DNA of 64,000 nucleotides from Sapria himalayana (Eukaryota > Streptophyta > Magnoliopsida > Malpighiales > Rafflesiaceae), in NCBI GenBank assembly GCA_029783825.1, contig JAREIK010012298.1:124001-188000 (forward strand). The letters run 5' to 3'. Made by a program: the position numbers and the translations under genes. This document shows positions 1-11,560 of the stretch, piece after piece (the stretch's first letter is position 1; each line of letters begins with the position of its first letter). Below the pieces are notes generated by a model. The model was not told the DNA's origin and did no database searches. It saw nothing but the letters and a program-made list of their open reading frames with translations.

Positions 1-317
1 TAATTCAATTTTAATATCTTCCTCCTTTTCAACCCACTCTCCGTTAGCTTTTTTAAGACCTTTTATTCCTAATCTTTGCGACTTAATTTTTGCCATTGTA
101 TAGAAAAATTTCGTATTTTTATCTCCATCCTTCAACCATTTAACTTTCGCTCTCTGTTTCCAGTAAATTTCTTCCATGTGCATTCTTAGTTTTAATTCAG
201 CTTTAACTTTATTAACTTCTGTTCTGGTTTTTTTATTTTGTATATTTTCACATTGCCAAACACTTCTTTATTCCATTTATTAAGAGCAGATCGTAATGCT
301 CTCAGTTTTTGACCCAA

Positions 318-1112
318 TCAATGCATGGGATTACCCGGAAACAGTTTTTCCCATGTATTTTTAACTATAGACTCAAAATCCTTGTGTAAGCCCCACATAT
401 TTTGGTATATGAAGGCCTTCTGGCTTACCTTCTTTTTTCGAAGACTTACCAGGAGAGGGCTGTGATCTGAGCAAGCTCTGCTTAAATGCTGTACTTTAAC
501 TTCCCCCATAACATCTAACCATTTTGTATTAAGTAACACTCGATCAAGTCTAGACCAGATCATTTTCTTATTTTTCCAGTTATTACACCAAGTGTAATTT
601 GTACCTAGGTATTCAACCTCCATTAAACTTGCATTTGCAATAGCCTCATTGAATTGAGTCATTGCTCCCGGATTTGGTGTCATGCCTCCCTTCTTTTCCG
701 ATGGGCTTCTAATTGTGTTGAAATCTCCTCCTATAATCCATGGGGATTTCGTGAGTGCTATTTTTCCCATTTCCTGCCAGAGCGTTTTCCTTTTTTCTTT
801 TACATTACTAGCATAAACCGCTGAAAAAATAATCTCTAGTTGTTTAGCCATTTTAAAGTTTATTATTTGATCATTTTCTAATAAAATTTCAATGTCTATG
901 GAGCTATTCCACATAATCCATAATTTACTATTGTGATTCGAGAAGGCCTTTTGCATGCCTATCCTCATCCTGTAATTCTCTATCTGATCTTTAGTTACCA
1001 TTGGTTCAGCTAAAATTAATATTTTTAATTTATATATTTTAATTAAATTTCTAATTCTGTTTATTGTAGGAGCGTTCGCTACTCCTCTTATATTCCAATA
1101 TAAACTGTTCAT
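318..1112 (-). pseudogene. LINE ORF2 endonuclease domain (truncated)
   Basis: The 264-residue reading frame begins MNSLYWNIRG and is the N-terminal endonuclease of a plant LINE ORF2 (exonuclease-endonuclease-phosphatase fold). Its role in the family is to nick target DNA to prime reverse transcription. Visible signatures in order are WNIRG near residue 6, the metal-binding glutamate in LAEPM near 36, GGDFN near 128, SRLDRVL near 186 and the catalytic SDHSPLL near 214. The frame stops at 318, where a frameshift separates it from the linker that continues towards position 1. The endonuclease core itself appears intact. Confidence 0.9.
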
Positions 1113-1554
1113 AATAAAGTGTACTTGGCTTGCACTCTAGTAGTACATTTCGATTCATATTTCGAGTTAGTATATTTTTTCGTGTTTCTTGTAGCCTTAC
1201 TAGTACTCGGTGGGGCTTGCTCTATCTTCATTATTTTGTTTATCTTTTCTAAGCTCTTATTTAATTTCATGATTTCTTCTAATGCTTTTTTCCTGTCTTT
1301 TGGTGCATGGCTGATTTTCTGCTTTTTAAGCCATAAATCATCTTTTGGTGCTTTCAGGACTAAATTGTATTCTTCATCGGTGCTGCTGGACAGTGCCAGC
1401 TTTTAGCTTCTATTTCCTCTTCAGAAAGCAAGTCATCCTCATCCCAATCATGCTGGTCTATATGTTTTAGTAACTATTCTTTCTTCCTTTTATGTGTTGT
1501 TTTTTTCCTCCCTAGCCTTTCTACTTCTTCCACCTCCCTTGGTATTTTATCTAG

Positions 1555-2523
1555 TCATTTTCTGATCTCCTCCATATTGTTGCTATTATCTCTCAGCTCT
1601 ATCCTTCTCTCCTCTCTTCCTAGCTCTTCCCTATTCCTCAACTCATCTCTATCCTTATTCTTTATTTTTTCTTTTTCTCTCCCCTCGACAGATTTCTCAT
1701 TTGCCCGTTCTCCCTCTTTCTCCTCCTGTTCTGGCTTTTTTTCTTCCTCACGGCTCTCCTCTACCTCGCCCTTCCTGTAATCTTTTTTTACCCATTCCTT
1801 CACCTGGATTTTCCTCATGCTTGTTAGCATGCAAGCCTCCTCTGCATGACCCATTTTAAAGCAATTTAAACAATACATTGGCATGTTTTCTGGAACTATA
1901 TACTGCCAGAAGCCCTGCTTTAAATCATTGCCAACCCATATTTTTTTTGAGGAGACTTTTTGCAGTTAACCTCGATGAGAATTCTAGCTGTACTTGGTCT
2001 TGTCATATAAGCCATGGCCTCATCAATCAGCCATGGTTTACCCACGCATAATGCTATAGAATAAAGAAAATGTTTGCTAAATAGATGTAATGGAAGCTTA
2101 GGCAGTGTGAACCAAACCAGGGCATTTGCAGGCTCCACAGATGGTGAGAAATCGGGCGACCATTTGAGAATGCGCATGGGATATCCAGCCACGCTCCACT
2201 GCCCTCTAATCCATAACCTCAGGAAGTCGTCTTCTTCCTTGAGTTGAAAAATGACGTGCTTCCCGTCGTATATGGCTATTTTAACAACTTGTCGTAGCTT
2301 TAGTGAAGCGATAAAAGCATAAATTTCTTCGTAACTCGGCTTGCCATGGGAGAACTTCCCGATTAATGTAAACTTGAAAGGTTCCTCAAGCTTTTGGAAC
2401 TCTTCTTCGGTAAGTAACACGGCAGGAGACTCCTCTTTAGCGTCAAAAGTTGGGGACAGAATCGCGGTACCCTTAGCGATTGAACTGAGTGATTTTTTGT
2501 TGAACAGAAGATCCGAATCATCC
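1555..2523 (-). pseudogene. LINE ORF1, DUF4283 plus CCHC zinc knuckle, frameshifted
   Basis: The reading frame starting MDDSDLLFNKK at 2523 matches plant LINE ORF1 proteins with a DUF4283 domain (RNA binding, by family knowledge). Around position 1930 the frame shifts. In the second frame (1555-1884) a zinc knuckle of form C-x2-C-x4-H-x4-C is visible (CLNC...GHAEEAC), followed by a long Glu/Lys/Arg-rich tail that ends at 1555. At least one frameshift lies between the two domains. The endonuclease ORF starts about 440 bp further on, as expected for a bicistronic LINE. Confidence 0.85.
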
Positions 2524-3089
2524 ATTTTTCTTAACCTTGAGCTCAGAAACACACAAAAAAAGAAACACAAAAAAACGCAAGAGGAAACAAGGATTCCGGC
2601 TTTACAAATTTAACATACCATAGCAGTTCACTAAGCAGTTTACTTGATATTTCACCTAACTATGCACATTAACAATTTTCCCACGATATTCGCAAGATGA
2701 AAATGTTATAGAAAACGCGAGAGAAGTTAAATCAAACAGCAATATACGAAGCAATTCACATAACAGTTAATTTAATGTAAAACGCGAGAGAGAAATCTAG
2801 AGGAAACCGCAGGAGATTTTTCGCCGAGTTATCGCCGAATTTTCGTTCAGCAAGGGTTTTTTTCGTCCAGCAAGGGTTCACAATATCTAGTTGTTCATGG
2901 TAATATATCTCATTTTGAACTGAGAAGATCATTTATACACTAATGTATGCTCTATATTCCATATTTATGTATTACTCATTGTTATGGTGAGCTTGTGATT
3001 TTCAAGAAGCCTCTACTACAGATAATAAAAAATAAATGACTTCAGTCCATACTTGAAGAGATAGACTTGCTTCATTTCAATCATACTTA

Positions 3090-4210
3090 AAATTTAGGTT
3101 GCTTACCTAAAGGGAAGAAGGCTATAAAAAACATATGGTTTTTCAGACCAAAACTTCAAGATGATGATCTATAACCAGATACAATGCTTAATTAATAGTA
3201 AAAAGATTTAGTTAAAATATAAGAATTGATTTTGACATGATAATTTTCTATAGTAGTCAGAGTATCTTCAATTCAAGTCATACTTAGCCAAACTACAAGC
3301 TTGGACTGGAAAATTAATTAACTTGATTGTGAAGATAACTTTTATTCATGATGCCCTTTATGAGACCCTCCAAATGGATCAGTATGAGGGATTCATAGTT
3401 GAAGGGAATAGAAGCTTATATATGCAAACTAAAAAAGAGCTTGTATAGATTTAAGCAAGCTCCTAGAGAATGGTACAAAAAATTTTATTCAATCATGGAA
3501 TCTTATAACATTCAATACATCTCTTGTGACAACTATGTATTCATCAATTATCATTTAGGTGATGATCTACTTATAGTTTTATTATGCATTGATGACATGT
3601 TAATCATTAGTCATAATAGAGCATACACTGACAAACTTAAAGGTAAGTTTGAAAAAATATTTTCTATGAAAAACTTAACCCTAGTCAAACAAATTCTAAA
3701 GATGATAGTCATTCAAGATATGCCTTCTACGCATATATGATCATCTCAAAAATATTATATCAATTAAGTTCTTAAGAGATTCTTTCTAAAAGAGGCTAAA
3801 CTGATATCAACCCCATTTTCCATAGGATTGATGAGCATTATCATAGGATTGATGAGCATAGGAAAAGAATGATTCAAGTTATCCATACCTTAGTTCTAGG
3901 CAATCTTATGTATGTCATGATTTATACTAGACTGAATAATACACATATTATTAGTATTATTAGTTATTTTCTCTCAAACTCCAGTAGATATCACTAAGTT
4001 ATAGTGAAATTTATCCTAGAGTATCTACAAAAGATATCTAAGCTATCTTTGTGCCTAGGGGGTGAAAGCCTACCCTTTTGGAATACTCTAATTTTGAAAT
4101 GACTAGTGATTTAAATTCAGGAAGATCTACTTCAAGTTATATAATATACTTTGGAGTATAAGCAGCATCCTCAAAAACTAAATTGAAAAAGTGGGTGTCA
4201 CTATCTAGCT
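3090..4210 (+). pseudogene. decayed Copia reverse transcriptase / RNase H fragment
   Basis: Translated pieces in several frames follow the order of a Ty1/Copia pol: LPKGKKAIKN near 3115, LEQLDVKTTFIHGD near 3300, then a frame at 3399-3740 with SLYRFKQAPREWYKKF and CIDDMLIISHN, a degenerate YVDD catalytic box. Further pieces (NLMYVMIYTRLN near 3905, YLQKISKLSLCLGG near 4025) correspond to the RT thumb and RNase H. Stops and frameshifts are frequent. The fragment ends abruptly where the Gypsy LTR begins at about 4223. No Copia LTRs were recognised. Confidence 0.8.
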
Positions 4211-4222
4211 ATCAAGGCTCAA

Positions 4223-4638
4223 TGAAATTCTTGAAAATATGAGATAATGGGATGTATGAGATTATGAAGATTTGTATAATTATCTAGAAGAGATTTTTGA
4301 GAAAATCTAGAAGATTCTAAAGAATTCAAAACCCTTCCAATTCTAGTGTAAACTATAGAATTATTATATACTAAGAATATAATATGTGATATTATTTGAG
4401 TCATTAGTGAAGGAGAGATCTCACTATATAAGGGAGTTTTCTCATTATTGTACTCACTGAAGTTTTATCTATAATATATTTTCTCTCTAAGTATTTCTCT
4501 CTCTTTCTAAGTTTATGTGTGAGATATTGTGGGTATAATTTTTATGAGAGGGAAGAGCAGACTAAATTTTGTAATTGAAGAAAAAAATTTCCTAGCCCAA
4601 AACCATACATATAGTATTAATGCTTATGATTCATGACA
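4223..4638 (+). repeat. probable Gypsy 5' LTR
   Basis: The segment starts TGAAATTC and ends ATGACA, the TG...CA termini expected of an LTR. It contains a TATA-like CTATATAAGGGAG near 4422 and lies two bases before a primer-binding-site-like sequence. No second LTR is present in the window, so the left border is inferred from the end of the Copia homology and from the TG. Confidence 0.5.
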
Positions 4639-4640
4639 AA

Positions 4641-4652
4641 TGGTATCAAATG
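4641..4652 (+). other. tRNA-iMet-like primer binding site
   Basis: TGGTATCAAATG begins two bases after the proposed LTR end and resembles TGGTATCAGAGC, the complement of the initiator methionine tRNA 3' end that primes most plant LTR elements. Mismatches after the eighth base fit an old copy. Confidence 0.55.
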
Positions 4653-5059
4653 TGGTCGACTTCCTTTTTATGGTATCAATTTCTTGAGATCAAGAACCTA
4701 AGGCAAAATGTATATGATGCTAGGGGTCAAAAGAAGAAATGAAGATCGAAGTATGTGGTAATATCTATAGAAGCTCAAATGGCAAGACAGAGTTAAACAT
4801 TGGTGAATTGTAAGATAAAATTTGAGGATATTAAGAGCATCAAGGAAATGATATCCTTAAAAAAAATATCTGAGTTAGGATACAAAGTGCTCTCCATATT
4901 TAATTGGAGATATTAAACCAAAAGAATTTATTTTTGGAATTCATGGTGATAAATATGCAACATGAGATAGAAAAGTTGAAAAGGAAACTTTCAACTTGAA
5001 ATATAACCATAGAGGACAACATAATTGGTAAAATGTCCTTAACATGGGTGGAAGACTGA

Positions 5060-6270
5060 AGAAGCAGGAGTTTAGAGGTACATGAGGGGTGAAGTATGCA
5101 ACCTATGGAATTTAATAACTCAACCTATGGAATTAAGAGACAATGTACATGAGTTTTGTGAACTAATGCTTCAAGTTTCTAATCTCAGTAAGAAAGAGGC
5201 TTTCTCTTCCTTTATGGAAAATCTCAAACCTTGGTCTACACAAAAATTACAAATGAGAAGTATGCAAGACCTCATCCAAGCAATGTTAGTAGCTAAATCC
5301 TTTGTAGAATTCAAGAAGGTAGACAAACTCAAATCTTTAAAGAGTAAATAGAAAATTTGGATTGATTGAAACAAATTACCAAGGGACACTATACAATGGA
5401 AATGGAAAAATTATACTAGGATGGAAAAAAAAAGAAATAGCCATTAGCATATTTTCTTTGTGATTGACCATATCAAATTTGTGATTGTTCCAATCAAATA
5501 AAATTCATTGTTATTGTCATGGAGACAGTAGAATTAGAAAAAAATATATTATTAAAATGAGCTCAATCCTATTGAGCTTATTTGAAAATAAGAAGCACGA
5601 AATATGAAGATTCTTGATGTTCAAACAATACTATTAATAGCTTCAATATCAAAGTATTGGTGGATATAAGTGCATATAATTTTTTTTATTTCTAATGAAA
5701 TTGCTAAAAAATTGAATCTTAAAATAAGCAAAGATAATGGTTGGATGAAGATGATGAATTCTAAAAAAATCTCATACATAAGTTGAATTTTATCTAAAGA
5801 TGAAGAAGAAGATGATATTATATCTAATGTGGAACTCCAATTAAAAGATTTTAAGGGAAAAAAAATAATCAGAGTAATTCCCTTGGATGACTCTGATTTC
5901 ATACATAGGTTGAATTTTGTAGATCAAGTAAATACATTTCTAGTTTTATTTTTTAATTGTATATTCATTCTAGATCTTGTTTTCCAAAGCATTTTTATGA
6001 TAACAAGAAGTATCAAATAATATGCATTAATATTGCCTACAATATAGTTAGCAAAAGGGAAGAAATTTTAAAAAATAACATGTATGGCATCTCTAAAAAT
6101 GTATGAAGACTTAAAGACTATTAGAAAAGTGTTGGAACATCTTGATTTATTTTGAGATGTCATAATAGTTGACTTGCTAAAGATGTTGTGCCCGAAGGGA
6201 GAGTTGATCATTAGATTCAATTATGATCAAGTGTCTTAATGACCAAGATATGAAACATCTCAACCATTTT
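5060..6270 (+). pseudogene. Gypsy gag-protease remnant
   Basis: The frame at 5082-5351 has the Gypsy gag signature FMENLKPWSTQKLQ followed by RSMQDLIQAMLVAKS. Near 5450 a broken zinc knuckle is readable (FLCD...). Around 5605-5790 the aspartic protease is recognisable although its DTGA box is mutated, followed by NEIAKKLNLKISKDNGWMK. The frame at 5829-6020 matches the segment after the protease (VIPLDDSDFIHRLNFVDQV). About 6120-6260 matches the loop before RT that contains PKGRVDH. Multiple stops show that it is not functional. Confidence 0.75.
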
Positions 6271-6290
6271 AACTCATTTTGTGGTTAGAG

Positions 6291-8529
6291 AATGCTCAAT
6301 GTAGGTTTTCCTTACTTATTGTATCCCCTCACTTCTTTCCATAACTTCAATGTTGGCTCTGAGAGAGGATGATACTTCTTACCTAATATTCATTGATTCT
6401 TTTCCTTCGAGAATTAGTTTTTTCACTTTTCTATCTCCTTCAATCATTCTTTTAATGCCCGACAATATCAAGGGATGCCCCTGGGCACTATTCATCACCA
6501 TCTTCATCCATCAAGGCTCCCTTGGCTCAACATAATAATATAATCAAGGAATAGTGAATTATTAGACCAAGAAATTAACTTTTTTGATAAATGAGAATGA
6601 ACTTCTCAAATATTTGCACAGATCAAATCTACAACCAATCAAGAAGGCATAAAGTAGAATTCCCTTATCTTGTGTGATAATTGAGACATGGATTATTGCC
6701 TATAAAAAAGAGCAAAGAAAATAAAAACATACTTTACTCACCTCCATGTGTTCTCCACACATCAAAAAGCCATATGTAATTTTCAATGTTACTCTTCATT
6801 CTCATTTTCTATCCATCATTACTTTTGTGATTGCTTTGAAGTTTCATTGTATTTTTAGGGATTTGAAGTTTATGTTATCCATAGCTTCGTGCAATCCAAG
6901 TAATTCATATATAATTTCTCTTTCAAAATAAACTCGAATTCTTCTCACGTAGCATTTCTATTCCTACCAATTCTTGAAATTGGCATAAAATTCTATTACA
7001 ACAGATATATTTACCCTTGCTTTATATGTATAAAATAAACTTCAATCTTTTTGTTATTATAATATATTGGAAATGGGATATAAACTCCATGATACTTCAC
7101 TCTCCTATAAATTTTTTAGTGGTACACTTTATTCTAGTTTCCATCAATAAAATCATCATGTGTACCACAACTTTTAATAGAACTTTAGTGGTGCCCGACC
7201 ATGGCTACTTTCTTTTTGCCTTTATGCTAGTCTCTACAACACTACTCTTCCCACGTAGCTTCGATCCTGAGCCTTCTTCCATGGCGGCACTCAATCTTGA
7301 GATGTGGAAGCTTAGATTTTGTACTATCAAGAAGAGGAGAAAAGGTTTGGAATTTTAGGGTGTCCCCTTTGCTACTTTGATTAAATAGCTATTCAACGTC
7401 ACGAATTTATGTGTTTTCTAATATTTTTTGAATGTCATGGTGTTGGTTGATAACTATGACTTTGACTCTAATTTAGTCAAAAGCATAGCTAGGTTTAGAT
7501 TTGCAACATATTTTTGTGCGGAGGAGGTAAGAGGGTTTTATTGTGTATTAATATCTAGATATGATGCATATACAATGAACAACAAAATAAAACCCATTTT
7601 ATTATAAAAAAAAAAATAAATTTTTTGGGTATCTCCCAAGCAATCCTATGTTTAATGTCCGTAGTTATATCTTCACTAAAATGTTCCATTTGCCTATGAT
7701 CCCCTACTTCCTTTCTCTGTGTTTTACTTCCTTTCTCTTTATGCAATTATGCCAACTTCTCAGTATAATCTTTTACTTTCTTTCTCTTTATATTTTTCAT
7801 GTTGGAAATGTATTACTATATAGAAGACTATCTTAACAATATTTTCCACATAAATCATTAGTATCGTCTGCTCAAATTCTTTTTTTTTCTATTTTTGGCA
7901 TGATATTATGACATGTAACTTTTTCAACATTTTTTGATCCCCTTCTCACAACTGATTATATTCATTTTAGGCTTTGAAAGTTTTGATGTAACACTTTCTA
8001 AGCATACCCAAGTTAGCATTTTCAAATCTTATTTCAGATTAACTTACCCACTCTTATTTCACTTCAATCACTCTTATTGTCTCAATAAGCAACTTGATAA
8101 TTATATCTTCAAATGAAAATATAGAGGTTGAAAAAGGACTATCAAATATAATCTCTTCATGTCTTCCATATCTCAAATCTCCTAGCTTGCTATATTATAA
8201 TAATAAAATTGATTCAAGTCATCATTAAATATGTGATAGAATTCATAACTTAATAGGAAACATGCATTATTATATTAATAGATTAGGTTGTGCACATCCA
8301 TCTTCTACTTCTAAAGTTCTCTTTTGATTTTTGCCTCTTTCTAGGTTTCAAGGTTTTACCTTAGTTCTAGATTTACAATATGTTGATTTGTGGCTAACAA
8401 ATAAATAAAAAAAGAAAAAACTAAGCCAAAAGATACAGACTAGCAACATAAGATAAGCAATACAAATCAAGGTACATAAAGAAAATAATATTATCTAAAC
8501 TGCTAAAAATTTGTCATGACTTTCTTATA
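6291..8529. other. AT-rich region without supported gene
   Basis: Open frames here (for example 7017-7358) are short, overlap frames on the other strand and show no recognisable domain. The region is probably decayed transposon sequence. Nothing could be assigned. Confidence 0.5.
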
Positions 8530-10565
8530 ATGCTTAATTTTTTAGTTTAGGCAATGCCTCAAAAACTCATTAGATGATAGTTGCTCATCCAATTATTCTT
8601 GCAAATATATAGGTCATATAAGTAGTAAAGTGGACTTTCATCCATATATTAATTTTATAAGGATTATATAAGCAGTTCAATCACCAATGATTAGTCAATA
8701 GCTATTTTAGTCGAAAGGATAGAACTATGTTTTTGGTAAGACTCTTATATTCTAGGATTTGTCTAGTTCACTACTCATGATGACATGTCTAAATTGTTTA
8801 GTTGTTATTGTGCTTGGTTACAAAATTAAAGTTAGATTATTATGAAAATATGCTAGTGTCATACTAGCATACAAAGTATTTTTCACCTATTGGGACATCC
8901 TCAATAATGATCCTCTCATAGTTATTCACTCAGTATTTTAACCACCAAAGTGACAAATCTTCTCTACTCAAAGATCATTCACAGATCTATATCTTTTAAG
9001 AAACTCATCAACTACCTTTAATAGTTACTTTTTATATACATTCTTGTTCTCCTACCTCATGTGTCATAAAGATGTGAACTGATATGGTATTAAAAATATT
9101 TATACTTTTAGCTTTGTAAGTGTCATACTCACATAATTAACATATGTTTTCTCTCATATCTCACCGGTAAAAATCATTTGATAAAAAGTAACTCAAAAAA
9201 TTATTACCACCTTATGAGATACTTCTACTTACATGTGTCTTATGCCTTAATTGGCATTATCTATCACGATGATACATAAATCTCATACTAAATGTGAAAC
9301 TCTTATGATTATATTCTATTAAACTCACATATTAATTTAAGGTCAGCTCATCTAAGATATGCTTAATATATTGACTTATAAAAATATTCATGCTTTTAAC
9401 TTTGTAAGCATCGTATTCTCATGATTAAACTCACCTCAATAAAGAATTTAGATATATATTTATGTCTCACATGTTATGATCAAAAGAGATGATACTTTCT
9501 TTCTACTATTACACGTGAGTGTGCTTCATGACTTACTATTACGACTATGTTACAATGTCTAATATTTATGATTAGGTACATCCCAAAAACTAGTTGGGTG
9601 TGAATCTCTTATCTATTATTATTTCATAGGTATACGAGTCATATAAGTAATAAAGATGACTTTTAGTCTAGATATCAATCCTACAAGAATTGTATTCAAC
9701 TTTAGATTAGTCAAAAATAATAATAGATGTTATAGTAAGCACAATAAACATGGTTTAAATTATAAATCCTAAAAGCTAGGGATGGTTCATATTTTTATGT
9801 GTTGTAGTTTATAAATAGCATTTTTGTGATTATGCTCGGTTACAGAATAAAAGCTGGATAATTATGAATGGCCTCTTGCTCTATCAGCATACAAGGTGGT
9901 TGTTAACTATTGCTCTTCTCAATAATGATTTCCTCATAGCTCTCCCATTATTATTTTAAAAATAAGATAATAAATCATATCTACTGATAAGTTATTCATT
10001 AGTCATCACCTTTTAGACAACTCGTCAACTATCCTTAACAAATCCTTTAAATATGCATTCTTATTCTCTGATGTATAGTGTCTTTCTAATGAAAATTAAT
10101 GTGGTAATAAAAATATTTATATTTTTAGCTTCGTTAGTACCACACTCACATAATTAATAAATATTTTCTCTCATATTTCATCGACGACAACCATATGCTT
10201 GAAACTAACTCACAGAACTATCACCGCTATACAAGCCACCTTTGAATGTTCTTAGCATATGACTTACATATCACTATCCTCAACTAGGATATGTGACACA
10301 TACACTAAAGATGAAACCATTAGAAATATTCATACAAACCACCTTTGAGGGCCAATTCTTTTTAAAATAAGTATAATGATTAACATATAAAAATATTCAT
10401 AGTTTTGGATTCGTAAGCATCGTATTCATAATATTTAACATACTTCAATTTTAAGTTTTGACATATAGGTTTGTCTTATATATAGTAGTTAGAAGGGATG
10501 TCACTTCCTTTCTACCATACGTGTGTGTGTGTGTGTTATATGCTTGCATATCACTATCCCCCACT
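8530..10565 (+). repeat. direct tandem duplication, ~1.02-kb unit, two copies
   Basis: Unit 1 (about 8530-9553) and unit 2 (about 9554-10565) align along their whole length with an offset of 1018-1024 bp. Anchors include AAAAACT (8561 and 9585), TCATATAAGTA (8614 and 9639), CTCAATAATGAT (8901 and 9921), ATTCTTGTTCTC / ATTCTTATTCTC (9040 and 10060) and CACATAATTAA (9131 and 10150). Within each unit a ~290-bp internal repeat is also visible: the motif AAAATATT(T/C)AT...TTTTAGCTTTGTAAG recurs near 9095 and 9380. Copies differ at many sites, so the duplication is old. No coding potential was seen. Confidence 0.75.
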
Positions 10566-11089
10566 CCAATCACATTCAAACCTACCAATAATTAAAACTC
10601 TAGTCTCAATTCTATTTAACTACTAAACCATCCATAACCAAATAAATTCACAATAAAATATCATATTAAAGTATTAAAATAAGTATCCAACATACTTAAA
10701 TATATCAAATTATCTCGAGATTCTTTTTTTAGCTTAAAATTGAGGAGAATAACATAAGAGGCAAATAGAAATTTTTCTAGTATGAATCTAGGTGTCAAAT
10801 TTGAACCATAAGAAGAATCTAGATTTGAAATTATAAATTCTTCAAAACTTACACAATTTTATCTGCATTCCCCCTAAAAGAGGTTGGAATATGCATCAAC
10901 CTAATAGGGTTTATACGTGTACCTTGTACCATCCTTGTTGGTCATAGATCTCCTCAAAAATAAAGATGTGAGCATCTTTGGGTCATTGTCCTTATACCTC
11001 TCATGGATATCTCATGGGTTCCTAGGGTTTTTTTCTTATATACTAGAGTCTCTAGTATTGCTTTTTAATAAGAAGTCATGATGCTAAAT
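10566..11089. other. no gene seen
   Basis: AT-rich single-copy-looking DNA flanked by repeats. There is no coding or RNA signal. Confidence 0.4.
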
Positions 11090-11560
11090 GAAATTCATTA
11101 CTCTGATCTTTCAGTTCTGTAATGCAAAGTCACAGCATTGGAAACTGATCATGGCTTTGATCTCTTTCCTCTGTTTGATGGTCATTAAGTAGGGAAAAAT
11201 CCTAATAATACTTTTGCCCATTATAACACAAAATCATAGTATTGGATATGATTGATACTTAATTTATTTTACTTTTATAACACAAAATCACATAGTTGAG
11301 TGTGGGCTATGGCTTGTGCATTTTGCTTCTATAACTCAGTCTTGGTGTTTAACAGAATGATCATGGCTTTGGTTTCTCTCATCAATCAAAAAGCATATTG
11401 CTTGTATTGGTTGTAGCTCAAGTTAATTCTCTATAAAATTCTATAGCCAAATATCATGATGTCAGATTAGTGACATGGATTTGGCTTAAGTATTATATTA
11501 TTTCGTAAACAAAAATTCATGATATCTAGAAGTTGTCATGACTTTTAGTATCCGTGGAGT
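11090..11560 (+). repeat. degenerate short tandem-like repeat array
   Basis: Variants of one block recur: CTGTAATGCAAAGTCACAGC near 11115, TATAACACAAAATCATAG near 11222, TATAACACAAAATCACATAG near 11276 and TATAACTCAGTCTTGG near 11329. Each is followed within ~25 bp by ATCATGGCTTTG-like text. Spacing is irregular (about 54-107 bp). The array is too decayed to define a consensus unit. Confidence 0.45.

Larger units (their letters stand above)
1..2880 (-). mobile_element. L1-type LINE retrotransposon, partial
   Basis: A non-LTR retrotransposon lies on the minus strand. Reading from right to left it has a 5' leader (about 2524-2880), ORF1 with a DUF4283-type nucleic-acid-binding region and a CCHC zinc knuckle, then the apurinic-type endonuclease that starts ORF2. 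Positions 1-317 in the minus frame still show the usual endonuclease-to-reverse-transcriptase linker (residues resembling KWNKEVFGN and WLKDGDKNTKFF). The reverse transcriptase itself is beyond the left edge. Both ORFs are interrupted by frameshifts or stops, so the copy is dead. The exact 5' end near 2880 is inferred, because no target-site duplication could be checked. Confidence 0.85.
4223..6290 (+). mobile_element. decayed Gypsy LTR retrotransposon, 5' half
   Basis: The order is a likely 5' LTR (4223-4638), a tRNA-type primer binding site, then gag, a zinc-knuckle remnant, aspartic protease and the start of the RT linker, all on the plus strand. Homology stops around 6290, so most of pol and the 3' LTR are missing. 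The element abuts the truncated Copia fragment on its left, suggesting insertion into it, though no matching right half of that Copia was seen. Confidence 0.75.

Noticed and set aside
7017..7358. 113-codon frame starting MLYMYKINF
   Set aside because: No recognisable domain. Most of it is AT-driven hydrophobic residues. The C-terminal part is more complex but too short to assign, and there is no supporting splice or promoter context.
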